Shown: positions 47,866-55,400 of the stretch, piece after piece | Position numbering within the stretch: position 1 is the first letter of the stretch | Layout of the letters: each line of letters begins with the position of its first letter | Source of the DNA: Gellertiella hungarica | GTDB taxonomy: Bacteria; Pseudomonadota; Alphaproteobacteria; Rhizobiales; Rhizobiaceae | Direction: 5' to 3' | Length of the DNA: 64,000 nucleotides | Assembly (NCBI RefSeq): GCF_014197145.1 | Contig: NZ_JACIEZ010000004.1 | Location: 186,001-250,000, forward strand | Translations under genes and position numbers: made by a program | Notes under the pieces: generated by a model | Seen by the model: only the letters and a program-made list of their open reading frames with translations | Told to the model about the DNA's origin: nothing | Database searches by the model: none

Positions 47866-49488
47866 GTGCTCACGGCGCGGGAAAAGCGTCTGTCGATTGC
47901 CGGCGGGAGCATTGCTCTCGCCGGGATCGTTCTGTTTGCGGCGATTGCAAGCGTCGCTCTTCTGGAGGCAGGCTGGCCCTCGGAGAACACCGGGATCTTC
48001 GACGCTTACATGCGCCGGGTGCTCGCCTTCACGCTCGTTCAGGCCGTTCTTTCCGCAGCCATTTCCGTGGCACTCGCCATACCCTTTGCACGGGCGCTCG
48101 CGCGGCAGCCCGCATTTCCCGGTCGTATCTGGCTCGTCCGGCTGCTGGCTTTGCCCCTTGGGCTGCCGGTCATCACGGGTGCCCTCGGCATCCTCACGGT
48201 CTGGGGGAGGAATGGCTGGGCAAACGAAATCCTGCGGATGCTCGGCCTGTCGGAGCCAATCAGCATATACGGTCTCTCCGGCATTCTGCTTGCCCACGTC
48301 TTTTTCAATTTCCCGCTGGCCGCGCGTCTCATGCTCGCCGGCCTTGAGCGGCTGCCCGGCGAATACTGGCTTCTTGCCAGCAACCTGGGACTCGGGCCGA
48401 TCAGCATTTTCCGTCATATCGAGTGGCCGGAGATCAGGCGTCAGATACCGGGTATCGCCGGATTGATCCTGATGCTGGCCGCCACCAGCTTCACGCTGGT
48501 CCTGCTCCTTGGCGGAGGACCGGCCGCAACCACGCTGGAGGTGGCGATCTATCAGGCGCTTCGCTTCGATTTCGATCCCCAGCGGGCGGTTTCGCTGGCT
48601 ATCGTGCAGATCCTGCTGACCGCGTTGCTTCTAATGCTTCTCTCGTGGACCAGGGGGAAGGATCCGGAGGGCTTCAGTCTGCACACCACCTCCATGAGGC
48701 CGGACGGGAAGACGACGGCAAAGCGGTGTCTGGATGGGGCGCTCCTCCTGTCAGGCACTGTCTTCATCCTTCTTCCTCTATCCGCCATCGTCGTGAGCGG
48801 GTTGGAGGCGGATTATCTCAAGCTGCTGTCCGATGGCCTGTTCTGGCGTGCAGCGGCCACGAGCCTTGCCATCGCACTGCCGGCGGGTGCACTCGCAGTC
48901 CTCATCGCGGGGATGATCATCTCGGGACGGCTTGCCATCCTGGCCGATCCCAAGGCATCCGCCCCCCTTCTGGCCGGCGCCCGTCTTGCACCGGCGACCG
49001 CATCCCTCATCCTGCTTTTCCCGCCGACGGTATTGGGCACGGGCTGGTTCCTGATTGCCGGTCCGGCGAATGTGGACAGCGTTGCGCCGGTACTGATCAT
49101 GCTCATCAATGGCCTGATGGCGTTCCCTTTCGTCTTGCGCATCCTTGAGCCCGCCATGACAACGCATCGCCACCGCACCGGGCGCCTGGCGGCGAGCCTC
49201 GGCATCACCGGGTGGGACAGGTGGAGACTGATCGATTGGCCGGGTCTGCGAAAGCCCTTTGCAATGGCCTTGTCCTTTGCCACCGCCCTTTCGATAGGGG
49301 ATTTGGGCGTGGTAGCGCTTTTTGGTTCGGACAGTCTCGTTACCCTGCCCTGGCTTCTTTACAGCCGCATGGGAAGCTATCGGACAGCGGATGCCGCCGG
49401 CATTGCCCTTATCCTGGCAATCCTCTGCCTGCTGCTTACCGTGGCGGGCGCCAAAGGTGACACGGAAAGGCATCGGCATGTCGGATGA
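47866..49488 (+). CDS. thiP: Thiamine ABC transporter permease
   Basis: 540-aa polytopic permease with two halves, each carrying an EAA-type loop (ASNLGLGPISIFRHIEWPEIRRQIPGI and AASLGITGWDRWRLIDWPGLRKPF), as in ThiP. About twelve hydrophobic helices can be picked out. The start is a GTG immediately after the thiB stop, without an obvious ribosome site, suggesting coupling. Its 3' end overlaps thiQ by 11 bases. Confidence 0.95.
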   Translation: MLTAREKRLSIAGGSIALAGIVLFAAIASVALLEAGWPSENTGIFDAYMRRVLAFTLVQAVLSAAISVALAIPFARALARQPAFPGRIWLVRLLALPLGLPVITGALGILTVWGRNGWANEILRMLGLSEPISIYGLSGILLAHVFFNFPLAARLMLAGLERLPGEYWLLASNLGLGPISIFRHIEWPEIRRQIPGIAGLILMLAATSFTLVLLLGGGPAATTLEVAIYQALRFDFDPQRAVSLAIVQILLTALLLMLLSWTRGKDPEGFSLHTTSMRPDGKTTAKRCLDGALLLSGTVFILLPLSAIVVSGLEADYLKLLSDGLFWRAAATSLAIALPAGALAVLIAGMIISGRLAILADPKASAPLLAGARLAPATASLILLFPPTVLGTGWFLIAGPANVDSVAPVLIMLINGLMAFPFVLRILEPAMTTHRHRTGRLAASLGITGWDRWRLIDWPGLRKPFAMALSFATALSIGDLGVVALFGSDSLVTLPWLLYSRMGSYRTADAAGIALILAILCLLLTVAGAKGDTERHRHVG

Positions 49489-50188
49489 CAAACCGCATAT
49501 ACACATGGACAATGTAAGGCTGGATCGCGGAGGCCAGACTTTTCACATCGACGTCCGGATGTCGGGCTCCATCACGGCGGTTGCGGGCGCATCCGGATCC
49601 GGCAAGACCACGTTCCTGCATCTGATCGCGGGCTTCGAAACGCCGCGGTCTGGCCGCATTCTGCTCACAGGGAAAGATGTGACAGATCTTCATCCTGCAG
49701 ACCGACCGGTCTCGCTGGTCTTCCAGGACAACAATCTTTTCGCGCACCTGGACATCGCGCGGAATGTTGGCCTGGGCATCAATCCTTCTCTTCGACTGAC
49801 TGCGGAGGACGAGAGGAGGATTGACGAGGCGCTGGCCCGTACCGGCCTTGCCGGATATGGCGGACGCCTTCCCGGTACGCTCTCCGGCGGCGAACGGCAG
49901 AGGGCCGCCTTCGCCCGCGCTCTTGTGAGAAAAAGACCCTACCTGCTTCTCGACGAGCCGTTTGCCGCGCTTGATCCCGGCCTTCGTCTGGCCATGGGAG
50001 ACCTTCTCCGCGAATTGCAGGCGGAAACCGGTGTCATGGTGGTCATGGTGACGCATCTGCCGGACGAGGTGGAACGCTTGGCCGAACGGGTTGTTTTCCT
50101 TGCACGCGGTACCGTGGTTGCATCCGGCCCGACGGACGAAATCCTCCGCAGGGGCATGTTGCCCGAGATCGATGCTTTCATGGGATGA
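49478..50188 (+). CDS. thiQ: Thiamine ABC transporter ATP-binding protein
   Basis: 236-aa ATPase: Walker A GASGSGKT (37-44), Q-loop VFQDNNLFAHLDIARNVGLG, signature LSGGERQRAAFARAL, Walker B LLLDEPFAALDP. The VFQDNNLFAHL stretch is typical of ThiQ. The ATG at 49478 overlaps thiP. It completes the thiBPQ importer. Confidence 0.95.
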   Translation: MSDDKPHIHMDNVRLDRGGQTFHIDVRMSGSITAVAGASGSGKTTFLHLIAGFETPRSGRILLTGKDVTDLHPADRPVSLVFQDNNLFAHLDIARNVGLGINPSLRLTAEDERRIDEALARTGLAGYGGRLPGTLSGGERQRAAFARALVRKRPYLLLDEPFAALDPGLRLAMGDLLRELQAETGVMVVMVTHLPDEVERLAERVVFLARGTVVASGPTDEILRRGMLPEIDAFMG

Positions 50189-50331
50189 ATGCCAATCCGC
50201 CGGGCAGCCTTATTTCGACCGAACACTGCGGGAACTATGGGCGAACTGCATGACAGGAATACGTCCGGTGGAGCTATGCAAAGGGGGCGGAAATCGGTTA
50301 GAGCAGGGGATGCGTCTTGCAGGCTAACGGC

Positions 50332-51903
50332 ATGTCAACTCCGGGCCGCGCCGCGAGGAAAATGTTGAAGCTGATGACGATGACGGTAGCCGGCATGGCC
50401 AATCTGACCGCACGCGAGATCCGCCCCGGTGTGCTGGCGCGGCGGCTCATTCCGATCATAATGGCCCTGCTTTCCGGGGTGTCGCTTGCTGGTTGCCAGT
50501 CTATTCTCAGCCAGACCTACGAGCCGACCGTATCGCCCTCCTCCAACCCGCAGATCGTCGACGAGGTTCAGAAGAACGATCCGAACGCTCAGGTCGGCGC
50601 CCGGGAGCATCCCCGGATTGTTGCCAGTTACGGCGGAGAATATCGCGATGCCCGCACGGAGCGGCTGGTCGCCCGCATCGTCGGCGCTCTCACGGCCGTC
50701 TCGGAAAATCCCACGCAGTCCTACAAGATCACCATTCTGGACTCACCCGCCATCAATGCCTTTGCCTTGCCAGGTGGCTACCTCTATGTGACCCGCGGCC
50801 TGCTTGCTCTGGCAAATGATGCGTCGGAGGTTGCTGCCGTGCTCTCCCACGAAATGGCCCACGTCACGGCCAATCACGGCGTGGAACGCCAGAAGCGGGA
50901 GGAAGCGGAGGTCATTGCAAGCCAGGTGGTGGCAGAAGTGCTTTCCAGCGATATCGCCGGAAAACAGGCCTTGGCGCGTGGAAAGATGCGCCTTGCAGCC
51001 TTCTCCCGGAATCAGGAACTGCAGGCGGACGTGATTGGCGTGCGCATGCTGGGGGAGGCTGGATATGACCCCTATGCGGCCGCACGTTTCCTGGACTCGA
51101 TGGCGCGCTATAGCCGTTTCATGTCGGCGACGGCCGATAACGACCAGAGCCTCGATTTCTTGTCCAGCCACCCGAACACGCCGCAACGCATCGAGCTCGC
51201 GCGGTCCCATGCCCGCAACTTCGGCATGGAAGGCACGGTGGGTGACAAGGGGCGAGACTACTATCTCAGCGGCATCGAGGGACTGCTCTATGGCGACAGC
51301 CCGCAGGAGGGCTATGTCCGTGGCCAGACCTTCCTCCATGGCGGCCTGGGGATCCGCTTCGACGTGCCAGACGGGTTCCAGATCGACAACAAGGTTGAGG
51401 CCGTGCTGGCCACGGGTCCCGGCGAGGCAGCCATTCGCTTCGACGGGGTGTCGGACACGAGCAATGGCAGCCTGACCAACTACATCGCCTCCGGCTGGGT
51501 AACCGGCCTGAAGCCGGAAACCATCAGGCCGCTGATGCTGAACGGGCTGGAGGGTGCGACCGCCAGAGCCGCAGCTGACCGCTGGGATTTCGATGTCACT
51601 GTCATCCGGACAGGCGCACAGATTTTCCGCTTCCTGACTGCCGTACCGAAGGGAAGCGGCTCGCTCGATTCGATAGCAAACGTGTTGCGCTCGAGCTTCC
51701 GGAAGATGTCTCCTCAGGAAGCAGCTGCTCTGAAGCCGCTGCGCATCCGGGTGGTCACGGTGCAGCCCGGCGAGACCATGGGAACGCTGGCAAACCGCAT
51801 GATGGGAACCAACCGCAAGCTTGAACTTTTCCAGCTCATCAATGCGCTGAACCCGACGTCGGTGCTGACGCCGGGCTCGAAGGTAAAGCTGATAGCGGAG
51901 TAG
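50332..51903 (+). CDS. M48-family zinc metallopeptidase lipoprotein with C-terminal LysM-like domain
   Basis: 523-aa lipoprotein peptidase. The lipobox LAGC places Cys55 as the lipid site after a hydrophobic helix. The M48 zinc motif is HEMAH at 173-177, with the third ligand in NQELQADVIG. The C-terminal 50 residues (RVVTVQPGETMGTLANRMMGTNRKLELFQLINALN) form a LysM-like peptidoglycan-binding module. Related YfgC/BepA-like enzymes take part in outer-membrane quality control; that role is inferred. The start among several Met codons is uncertain; I chose 50332, the first ATG of the frame. Confidence 0.9.
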   Translation: MSTPGRAARKMLKLMTMTVAGMANLTAREIRPGVLARRLIPIIMALLSGVSLAGCQSILSQTYEPTVSPSSNPQIVDEVQKNDPNAQVGAREHPRIVASYGGEYRDARTERLVARIVGALTAVSENPTQSYKITILDSPAINAFALPGGYLYVTRGLLALANDASEVAAVLSHEMAHVTANHGVERQKREEAEVIASQVVAEVLSSDIAGKQALARGKMRLAAFSRNQELQADVIGVRMLGEAGYDPYAAARFLDSMARYSRFMSATADNDQSLDFLSSHPNTPQRIELARSHARNFGMEGTVGDKGRDYYLSGIEGLLYGDSPQEGYVRGQTFLHGGLGIRFDVPDGFQIDNKVEAVLATGPGEAAIRFDGVSDTSNGSLTNYIASGWVTGLKPETIRPLMLNGLEGATARAAADRWDFDVTVIRTGAQIFRFLTAVPKGSGSLDSIANVLRSSFRKMSPQEAAALKPLRIRVVTVQPGETMGTLANRMMGTNRKLELFQLINALNPTSVLTPGSKVKLIAE

Positions 51904-51918
51904 GAGAGATCGCGACTC

Positions 51919-52782
51919 CTACAGGAAAGCGCGCCGCTCCCTGCCGTTCGGCCCCTGCGTCAGTGCCAGCTTGAGCTTTTCGAGCGCCCGGCTTTCGATC
52001 TGACGCACACGCTCCTTGGAGATGCCGAGCTTGGCACCCAGTGCCTCGAGGGTTTCGCTTTCGTCGCTCAGGCGGCGGGCGTGAATGATCTCCAGTTCGC
52101 GTCCATTCAGATGCTTCAGGGCCGAGCGCAGCCAGGCTGCGCGCCGCTCGCCGTCGATCAGCGATTCGGCCTGTTCGTCCGGAAGAGGATCTTCACTGCG
52201 CAGCACATCGGAAAGGCTCTGCCCGTCGCCGGAACCGAGAGGGGTTTCGAACGGAACATCGCCACCCGACAGACGAGCGTCCATGCGCTGCACATCCGCG
52301 AGCCCGACGCCGAGGGCGTTGGCAATCTCCTGATGAGCCGCCTCTGCCGTCAACTGGACGTCGCCGCGCGCAAGCTTTGCTCTCAAGCGGCGCAGATTGA
52401 AGAAGAGAGCCTTCTGACCGGAGCTGGTTCCGCCTCTGACGATAGACCAGTTGCGCAGGATGTAATCCTGCATCGAGGCCTTGATCCACCAGGAGGCGTA
52501 GGTGGAGAAGCGGAAACCCCTCTCGGGGTCGAAACGCGCTGCGGCCTCCAGCAAGCCGGCATAGCCTTCCTGGGTAAGGTCTGCCGCAGGCAGTCCGAAG
52601 TTACGGAACTTGCCTGCCATGGAAATCACCAGACGCATATGCGCGACGACGATCTGGTTAAGGGCATTCTGGTCATCGGAACCGCGCCAGCGGCTTCCCA
52701 GACGGGCCTCTTCCTCCCTGCTCAGGTAGGGCGCCGACATGGCGTGCCTGATCATGGTACGATCTGCCGCATTACTGGTCAT
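51919..52782 (-). CDS. RNA polymerase sigma factor of the RpoH (sigma-32) family
   Basis: 287-aa sigma-70-class factor. Region 2 has HMRLVISMAGKFRNFGLPAADLTQEGYAGLLEAAARFDPERGFRFSTYASWWIKASMQDYILRNWS, followed by the RpoH box QKALFFNLRR. Region 4 has LGISKERVRQIESRALEKLKLAL. Rhizobia usually have two RpoH proteins; this one resembles the RpoH2 type. The ATG at 52782 is preferred because AGGAG lies 7 bases upstream. The stop faces the M48 gene end-to-end. Confidence 0.93.
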   Translation of the reverse strand: MTSNAADRTMIRHAMSAPYLSREEEARLGSRWRGSDDQNALNQIVVAHMRLVISMAGKFRNFGLPAADLTQEGYAGLLEAAARFDPERGFRFSTYASWWIKASMQDYILRNWSIVRGGTSSGQKALFFNLRRLRAKLARGDVQLTAEAAHQEIANALGVGLADVQRMDARLSGGDVPFETPLGSGDGQSLSDVLRSEDPLPDEQAESLIDGERRAAWLRSALKHLNGRELEIIHARRLSDESETLEALGAKLGISKERVRQIESRALEKLKLALTQGPNGRERRAFL

Positions 52783-52882
52783 CATCCATCTCCTGGCATT
52801 TGAGGCAATCCGGCAGACGGGCTGTCGCCGGGGAACTCTTGGGGTCAGGCCTGTAACGAACGACGCGGAAAAAAGTTTCATA

Positions 52883-52910
52883 AAAAAACCCGGCTTTCGC
52901 CGGGTTTTTT
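52883..52910. terminator. Bidirectional terminator between carD and the sigma factor gene
   Basis: AAAAAACCCGGC (52883-52894) / GCCGGGTTTTTT (52899-52910), loop TTTC, with A/T runs on both sides. It lies 21 bases past the carD stop on the minus strand and upstream of the sigma gene. Confidence 0.93.
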
Positions 52911-52931
52911 GGGTTTGTGAAAGCAAAAGGC

Positions 52932-53501
52932 TCAGGCTGCTTCTTCCTGGCTTTCGTCCTCATCGACTGCCTTGCCGCGCTTGGGGCCCTTGGCGAGATG
53001 AGTCTCGACAAGACGAACGGCTTCAGTCTCGGACATCTTGTTCACGGCCGCGATCTCACGAGCCATCCGGTCCAGTGCGGCTTCGTAGAGCTGGCGCTCG
53101 GAATAAGACTGCTCCGGCTGGTTTTCGGCGCGGTAGAGGTCGCGAACGACTTCCGCAATCGAGATCAGATCGCCCGAATTGATCTTGGCATCATATTCCT
53201 GGGCGCGGCGCGACCACATGGTGCGCTTGACCCGGGCCTTGCCCTGGACGACCTTGAGTGCACGATCAACGAAATCAGTTTCGGACAGCTTGCGCATGCC
53301 GATGCTCACGGCCTTGGCAACCGGAACCTTGAGGCGCATCTTGTCCTTCTCAAAATCAATAACAAAAAGCTCGAGCTTCATACCCGCCACTTCCTGCTCT
53401 TCGATGGCGGTGATCGTACCCACGCCATGAGCGGGATAGACGATCGATTCACCGGTCTTGAAGCCCTGGCGCGTCGAAGATTTTTTCTGCTGGGTCGTCA
53501 T
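52932..53501 (-). CDS. carD: CarD-family transcriptional regulator
   Basis: 189-aa RNA polymerase-binding protein. The N-terminal Tudor-like RNAP-interacting domain is KTGESIVYPAHGVGTITAIEEQEVAGMKLELFVIDFEKDKMRLKVPVAKA; the helical DNA-binding part has WSRRAQEYDAKINSGDLISIAEVVRDLYR with the conserved Trp. CarD proteins stabilise open promoter complexes, notably of rRNA and stress genes. The ATG at 53501 is used; GGGAG is 12 bases upstream, a loose spacing. A TTG at 53510 is an alternative. Confidence 0.95.
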   Translation of the reverse strand: MTTQQKKSSTRQGFKTGESIVYPAHGVGTITAIEEQEVAGMKLELFVIDFEKDKMRLKVPVAKAVSIGMRKLSETDFVDRALKVVQGKARVKRTMWSRRAQEYDAKINSGDLISIAEVVRDLYRAENQPEQSYSERQLYEAALDRMAREIAAVNKMSETEAVRLVETHLAKGPKRGKAVDEDESQEEAA

Positions 53502-53870
53502 TCGATTCAAAAACTCCCTGTTACGCTCCCGGTCTGCCCGGGGCCGGGTCAGTCAGGCCCGGATTAGGCGGCGGCACCGCCGGGTGACTCCAGTTTCTGT
53601 TCCAGCATCAGCCCACGAATTGAACGTCCCGAAAACAAAAAACCCCTGCCCTCAGGCACACGCCTGCGTCATGGCTTCTTTTCGGATTCTTTCGTTTGCT
53701 TTCGTGATGGTTGCGGGCAGCGAATGCCCCGAAGTGGATCAGTATCAGGACCCTATCACAAAAATATGCGGAAATCAATAATTTGCTTTGCCTGTGCCTT
53801 GCCAGCCACGAGGCAGACGTCGAGAAAGGACGTTTTGTGATTCGGCGCCAAAACGGCGCTGCCAAGAAGA
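53502..53870. other. Gene-free region upstream of carD with a candidate small transcript
   Basis: No coding potential is convincing. On the minus strand, TTGATT (53778-53773), 17 bases, TAGGGT (53755-53750) form a promoter-like pair with a predicted start near 53743. About 100 bases downstream there is a hairpin CAGGC-GTGT-GCCTG (53666-53653) and then a run of six Ts (53642-53637). This could be the carD promoter with an attenuator, or a separate RNA of about 105 nt. The hairpin is short and the T-run is 10 bases beyond it. Confidence 0.35.
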
Positions 53871-53895
53871 AAAGGAGCCGCCTGGCAGCTCCTTT
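53871..53895 (-). terminator. Terminator of fdxA
   Basis: Stem AAAGGAGC (53871-53878) / GCTCCTTT (53888-53895) with a nine-base loop; on the minus strand a TTTTCTTCTT tract follows. It starts 7 bases after the fdxA stop. Confidence 0.8.
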
Positions 53896-53901
53896 TTCCC
53901 G

Positions 53902-54243
53902 TCACGCGTCGCCGCTGCCCGGGTTGGGCGAGAAGAACTTCTCGAATTTGCCCTCGACACCGTCCATCTCCTTTGCCTCCGGCAGAGGGTCCCGCTTCTG
54001 GGTGATGTTCGGCCAGATCAGGGCATATTCCGCATTGACCTTGAGCCACTTGTCGAGACCCGATTCCGTATCGGGCTTGATGGCTTCGGCAGGGCATTCC
54101 GGCTCGCAGACGCCGCAATCGATGCACTCGTCGGGGTGGATTACCAGAAAGTTCTCACCTTCGTAGAAGCAATCTACGGGGCACACCTCGACGCAATCCG
54201 TATATTTGCAACGAACGCAGTTGTCAGTCACGACATAGGTCAT
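53902..54243 (-). CDS. fdxA: Seven-iron ferredoxin FdxA
   Basis: 113-aa ferredoxin binding a [3Fe-4S] and a [4Fe-4S] cluster. Cysteines lie at 9, 12, 17, 21, 25, 40, 43, 46 and 50 ([15 protein letters not shown] and [12 protein letters not shown]). The C-terminal [17 protein letters not shown] tail is typical of alphaproteobacterial FdxA. The ATG at 54243 begins [10 protein letters not shown], the normal start; longer frames upstream are not conserved. Confidence 0.97.
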   Translation of the reverse strand: MTYVVTDNCVRCKYTDCVEVCPVDCFYEGENFLVIHPDECIDCGVCEPECPAEAIKPDTESGLDKWLKVNAEYALIWPNITQKRDPLPEAKEMDGVEGKFEKFFSPNPGSGDA

Positions 54244-54553
54244 GTTGAACTCCAGAGTCGTCCCGCGGAGTGGCGTTATAACGCCTTGTGCCAAGCGGGT
54301 CAGGGAAGCGAAGGCGCGCCGCGCTGTCATAGGGGCGCGGCATGTTCGGAACGGTGAGGTATCGGCTTTATCACGCTGTTGCAAGGCTTTCCGTTCCGAA
54401 ATTCGGCGCTGAAGCGGGAGGAAATTCCAAGCCTTCGGCCTTATGCCCGCGCGTGAGGCATTTTGTCCCGCCCCTTTCGGCAGCAAGCGATCCTGAAGCC
54501 GCCCTTGCCTTGTCCGTCCTGCGGGTGGATAGAAAGGGGACAGGAGAAGACGC
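54244..54553. other. Divergent intergenic region fdxA / mogA
   Basis: 310 bp with no convincing gene. Near the fdxA start lies the perfect palindrome at 54272-54285. A CTGACC hexamer 16 bases upstream of TTATAA on the minus strand could form the fdxA promoter. Towards mogA I see only a purine-rich ribosome site (GACAGGAGAAG). Several G/C-rich stretches carry no recognisable signal. Confidence 0.4.
54272..54285. promoter_or_regulatory. 14-bp palindrome overlapping a likely -10 of fdxA
   Basis: GGCGTTATAACGCC is a perfect palindrome 29 bases upstream of the fdxA ATG. It contains TTATAA, which could be the -10 hexamer, so a dimeric repressor bound here would block fdxA transcription. No known regulator motif was recognised. 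Confidence 0.4.
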
Positions 54554-55075
54554 ATGAAGATAGCAATACTGACCGTTTCCGACCGCGCGAGCGAAGGCGT
54601 GTATGAGGATATCAGCGGACCCGCCATCGAAAGCTGGCTCGCACGCGCTGTGGTTTCGCCATACCTGGTCATCAAGCGGGTAATCCCTGACGGCGTGGAG
54701 AGCGTGTCATCTGCGCTCATCGACCTCTGCGACAATGTCGGAGCGGACCTTATTCTGACAACCGGGGGTACCGGCCCTTCGCCCCGAGACCAGACGCCGG
54801 AGGCGATGGCCCTGATCCTTGAAAAGGAGCTTCCCGGTTTTGGCGAGTTGCTGCGGCGCAGGAGTCTCGAACAGGTTCCGACGGCAATCCTGTCCCGCCA
54901 GACGGCGGGCACGCGGGGTCGGTCGCTGATCATCAATCTCCCCGGCAGGCCCCGTTCCATCGAAATGAGCCTGGATGCAGTCTTTGCCGCTGTCCCCTAT
55001 TGTCTCGACCTGATCGGTGCTGGCCGGATCGAGACGGACCCGGCGGTCATCGAGAGCTTTCGTCCGGAAAAATGA
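54554..55075 (+). CDS. mogA: Molybdopterin adenylyltransferase
   Basis: 173-aa MogA that activates molybdopterin with ATP before molybdenum insertion. Motifs: [45 protein letters not shown] and [26 protein letters not shown]. No other molybdenum cofactor gene is adjacent. It stands as a single plus-strand gene between two minus-strand groups (fdxA/carD and S4/helicase). Confidence 0.93.
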   Translation: MKIAILTVSDRASEGVYEDISGPAIESWLARAVVSPYLVIKRVIPDGVESVSSALIDLCDNVGADLILTTGGTGPSPRDQTPEAMALILEKELPGFGELLRRRSLEQVPTAILSRQTAGTRGRSLIINLPGRPRSIEMSLDAVFAAVPYCLDLIGAGRIETDPAVIESFRPEK

Positions 55076-55082
55076 GCAGAAC

Positions 55083-55397
55083 TCACTCTGGCTGGTGCCG
55101 GCGCCCCTGATCGTCATACAGGCGGCGCGCTTCTTCATAAGGCCCCCTGCGGTCGCCGGGCCCGAGCACGACGACCGTATGCACAGTAAGCTGGATCCCC
55201 CGCCATGCAAGCAGTTCCACTTTGTCCCCGCTCTTCAGGACATGACTGGGCTGCAGCCCATCCCGGCCATTGACGCGCACGAGGTTCTCGGCAATCCACT
55301 TCTGCGCCAACGCACGGGATTTGGCCAGACGAGCAAAGAACAGCCACTTGTCGAGGCGCTGACGCCCTTCCGACTGTGGCTGCTCGTGTTCGTCCAT
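55083..55397 (-). CDS. S4-domain RNA-binding protein (Hsp15/HslR-like)
   Basis: 104-aa protein with an S4 motif RQRLDKWLFFARLAKSRALAQKWIAENLVRVNGRDGLQPSHVLKSGDKVELL and a basic C-terminal tail. E. coli Hsp15 of this family recognises stalled 50S subunits with nascent chain. It is 3 bases downstream of the helicase gene; the two form an operon conserved in rhizobia. Confidence 0.92.
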   Translation of the reverse strand: MDEHEQPQSEGRQRLDKWLFFARLAKSRALAQKWIAENLVRVNGRDGLQPSHVLKSGDKVELLAWRGIQLTVHTVVVLGPGDRRGPYEEARRLYDDQGRRHQPE

Positions 55398-55400
55398 CGC

